Assembly: GCF_032854445.1 (NCBI RefSeq)
Contig: NW_027017961.1
Coordinates: forward strand, 124,001 to 188,000
Source of the DNA: Liolophura sinensis
Taxonomy: Eukaryota; Mollusca; Polyplacophora; Chitonida; Chitonidae
Direction of reading: 5' to 3'
DNA: 64,000 nucleotides
Part shown: positions 63,505 to 64,000 of the stretch, piece after piece
How positions within the stretch are numbered: position 1 is the first letter of the stretch
Layout: each line of letters opens with the position of its first letter
The notes under the pieces: generated by a model
The model's input: the letters and a program-made list of their open reading frames with translations, nothing else
The model's database searches: none
Told to the model about the DNA's origin: nothing
Program-made: the position numbers and the translations under genes

Positions 63505-64000
63505 GAATTATTTTTAGAATAAATCGCTTCCAAACTCTGGTATATTCACCTTAGTTTAACTAAACGCCATCATATCGTATTTATGTTAATTACATGTAAT
63601 ATTTTAATAGGCATGTTCTTAAATCAAGTGGCCCTTTGTTAGACTGTTTAGCCTTTCAAAACGGAAACTACAGGTATGCATATTTAAGAGAACTTATGTT
63701 TGTCCTTTTTTAAAACCATTTTCTTTATTTCTCAATGAAAAATACATGCATTGTTTCGCACCCCTATTTGCAGCGTTCTGGCAATGGGCCAAATGTGTAG
63801 AATACGATATCTGTGAAATTAATCTGACTGCAATAAAATCAGAAAATTCGACCCCAATTCTTTTATGGTTTTCTCTACGGTTCTTCTATATCGGGACTGG
63901 TCTTGCTGACAATGGTAACTGATGCTGGTCGGCAGGTACACGTACGTTAATGAGATCAATAACTTTGTCTCTTTCTTTCAGGACAAATATGTAAATTATT
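63505..64000 (+). repeat. Spacer S10, cut by the window end
   Basis: First 496 bp of another spacer, ending shortly after the acceptor-like TCTTTCTTTCAG. SINE1 would lie beyond the window, so its class is unknown. Shares several changes with S9 and has one private change (GGGACTGGTC instead of GGGACTAGTC). Confidence 0.9.

Noticed and set aside
1-64000. CRISPR array, because of many short direct repeats
   Set aside because: The 41-bp units abut with no unique spacers between them, each unit varies, and SINEs and eukaryotic-style satellite structure are present.

Overview
The window is non-genic eukaryotic satellite DNA. I find no protein-coding gene that I would defend, no rRNA gene and no functional tRNA gene. 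It is one continuous head-to-tail macrosatellite in which two components alternate. The first is blocks of a 41-bp AT-rich monomer: ten blocks, about 46 kb in all, roughly 1,120 monomers by length divided by 41. The second is a conserved non-satellite 'spacer': nine complete copies plus one cut by the window edge. Every block and spacer lies in the same orientation. Block lengths run from about 1.2 to 9.8 kb, so the full spacer-plus-block unit runs from about 2.4 to 12.7 kb.

Each spacer carries a tRNA-derived SINE (SINE1, about 365 bp) with RNA polymerase III A and B boxes, an ACTC-type tail and a 12-bp target-site duplication. Longer spacers add a 30-bp minisatellite, a second tRNA-derived SINE (SINE2) with an AAAT-type tail, and up to 0.7 kb of other sequence. 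Both SINE body types, as I recall them, are typical of molluscs (gastropods and bivalves). A mollusc, perhaps a gastropod, is therefore my best guess, but it rests on recollection and not on a database search.

Layout (S = spacer, A = 41-bp array): A1 41-4647; S1 long 4648-7490; A2 7491-13507; S2 medium 13508-15499; A3 15500-24787; S3 medium 24788-26780; A4 26781-30376; S4 short 30377-31657; A5 31658-34215; S5 long 34216-37060; A6 37061-46878; S6 medium 46879-48862; A7 48863-51968; S7 short 51969-53246; A8 53247-54412; S8 short 54413-55694; A9 55695-57267; S9 medium 57268-59260; A10 59261-63504; S10 63505-64000, cut by the window edge. Bases 1-40 are the end of another spacer. Boundaries are good to a few bases.

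The spacers form three length classes. Long (about 2.84 kb) is complete. Medium (about 1.99 kb) lacks about 852 bp, with SINE2 cut after its first 39 bp. Short (about 1.28 kb) stops 10-20 bp after SINE1 and runs straight into satellite. The classes, shared point changes and shared flanking monomers show that whole units have been duplicated, deleted and homogenised. The most informative items are: a SINE-tail fragment inside A3 that fills exactly one 41-bp period and was then copied in a 3.77-kb-offset duplication; array-end and array-start signatures buried inside A1, A3 and A6, which look like scars of lost spacers or internal duplications; and strong dyad symmetry inside the monomer. The open reading frames all lie in SINEs, minisatellite or satellite and behave as chance frames. 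The only mildly interesting ones are on the minus strand of the 0.7-kb segment found only in the long spacers.
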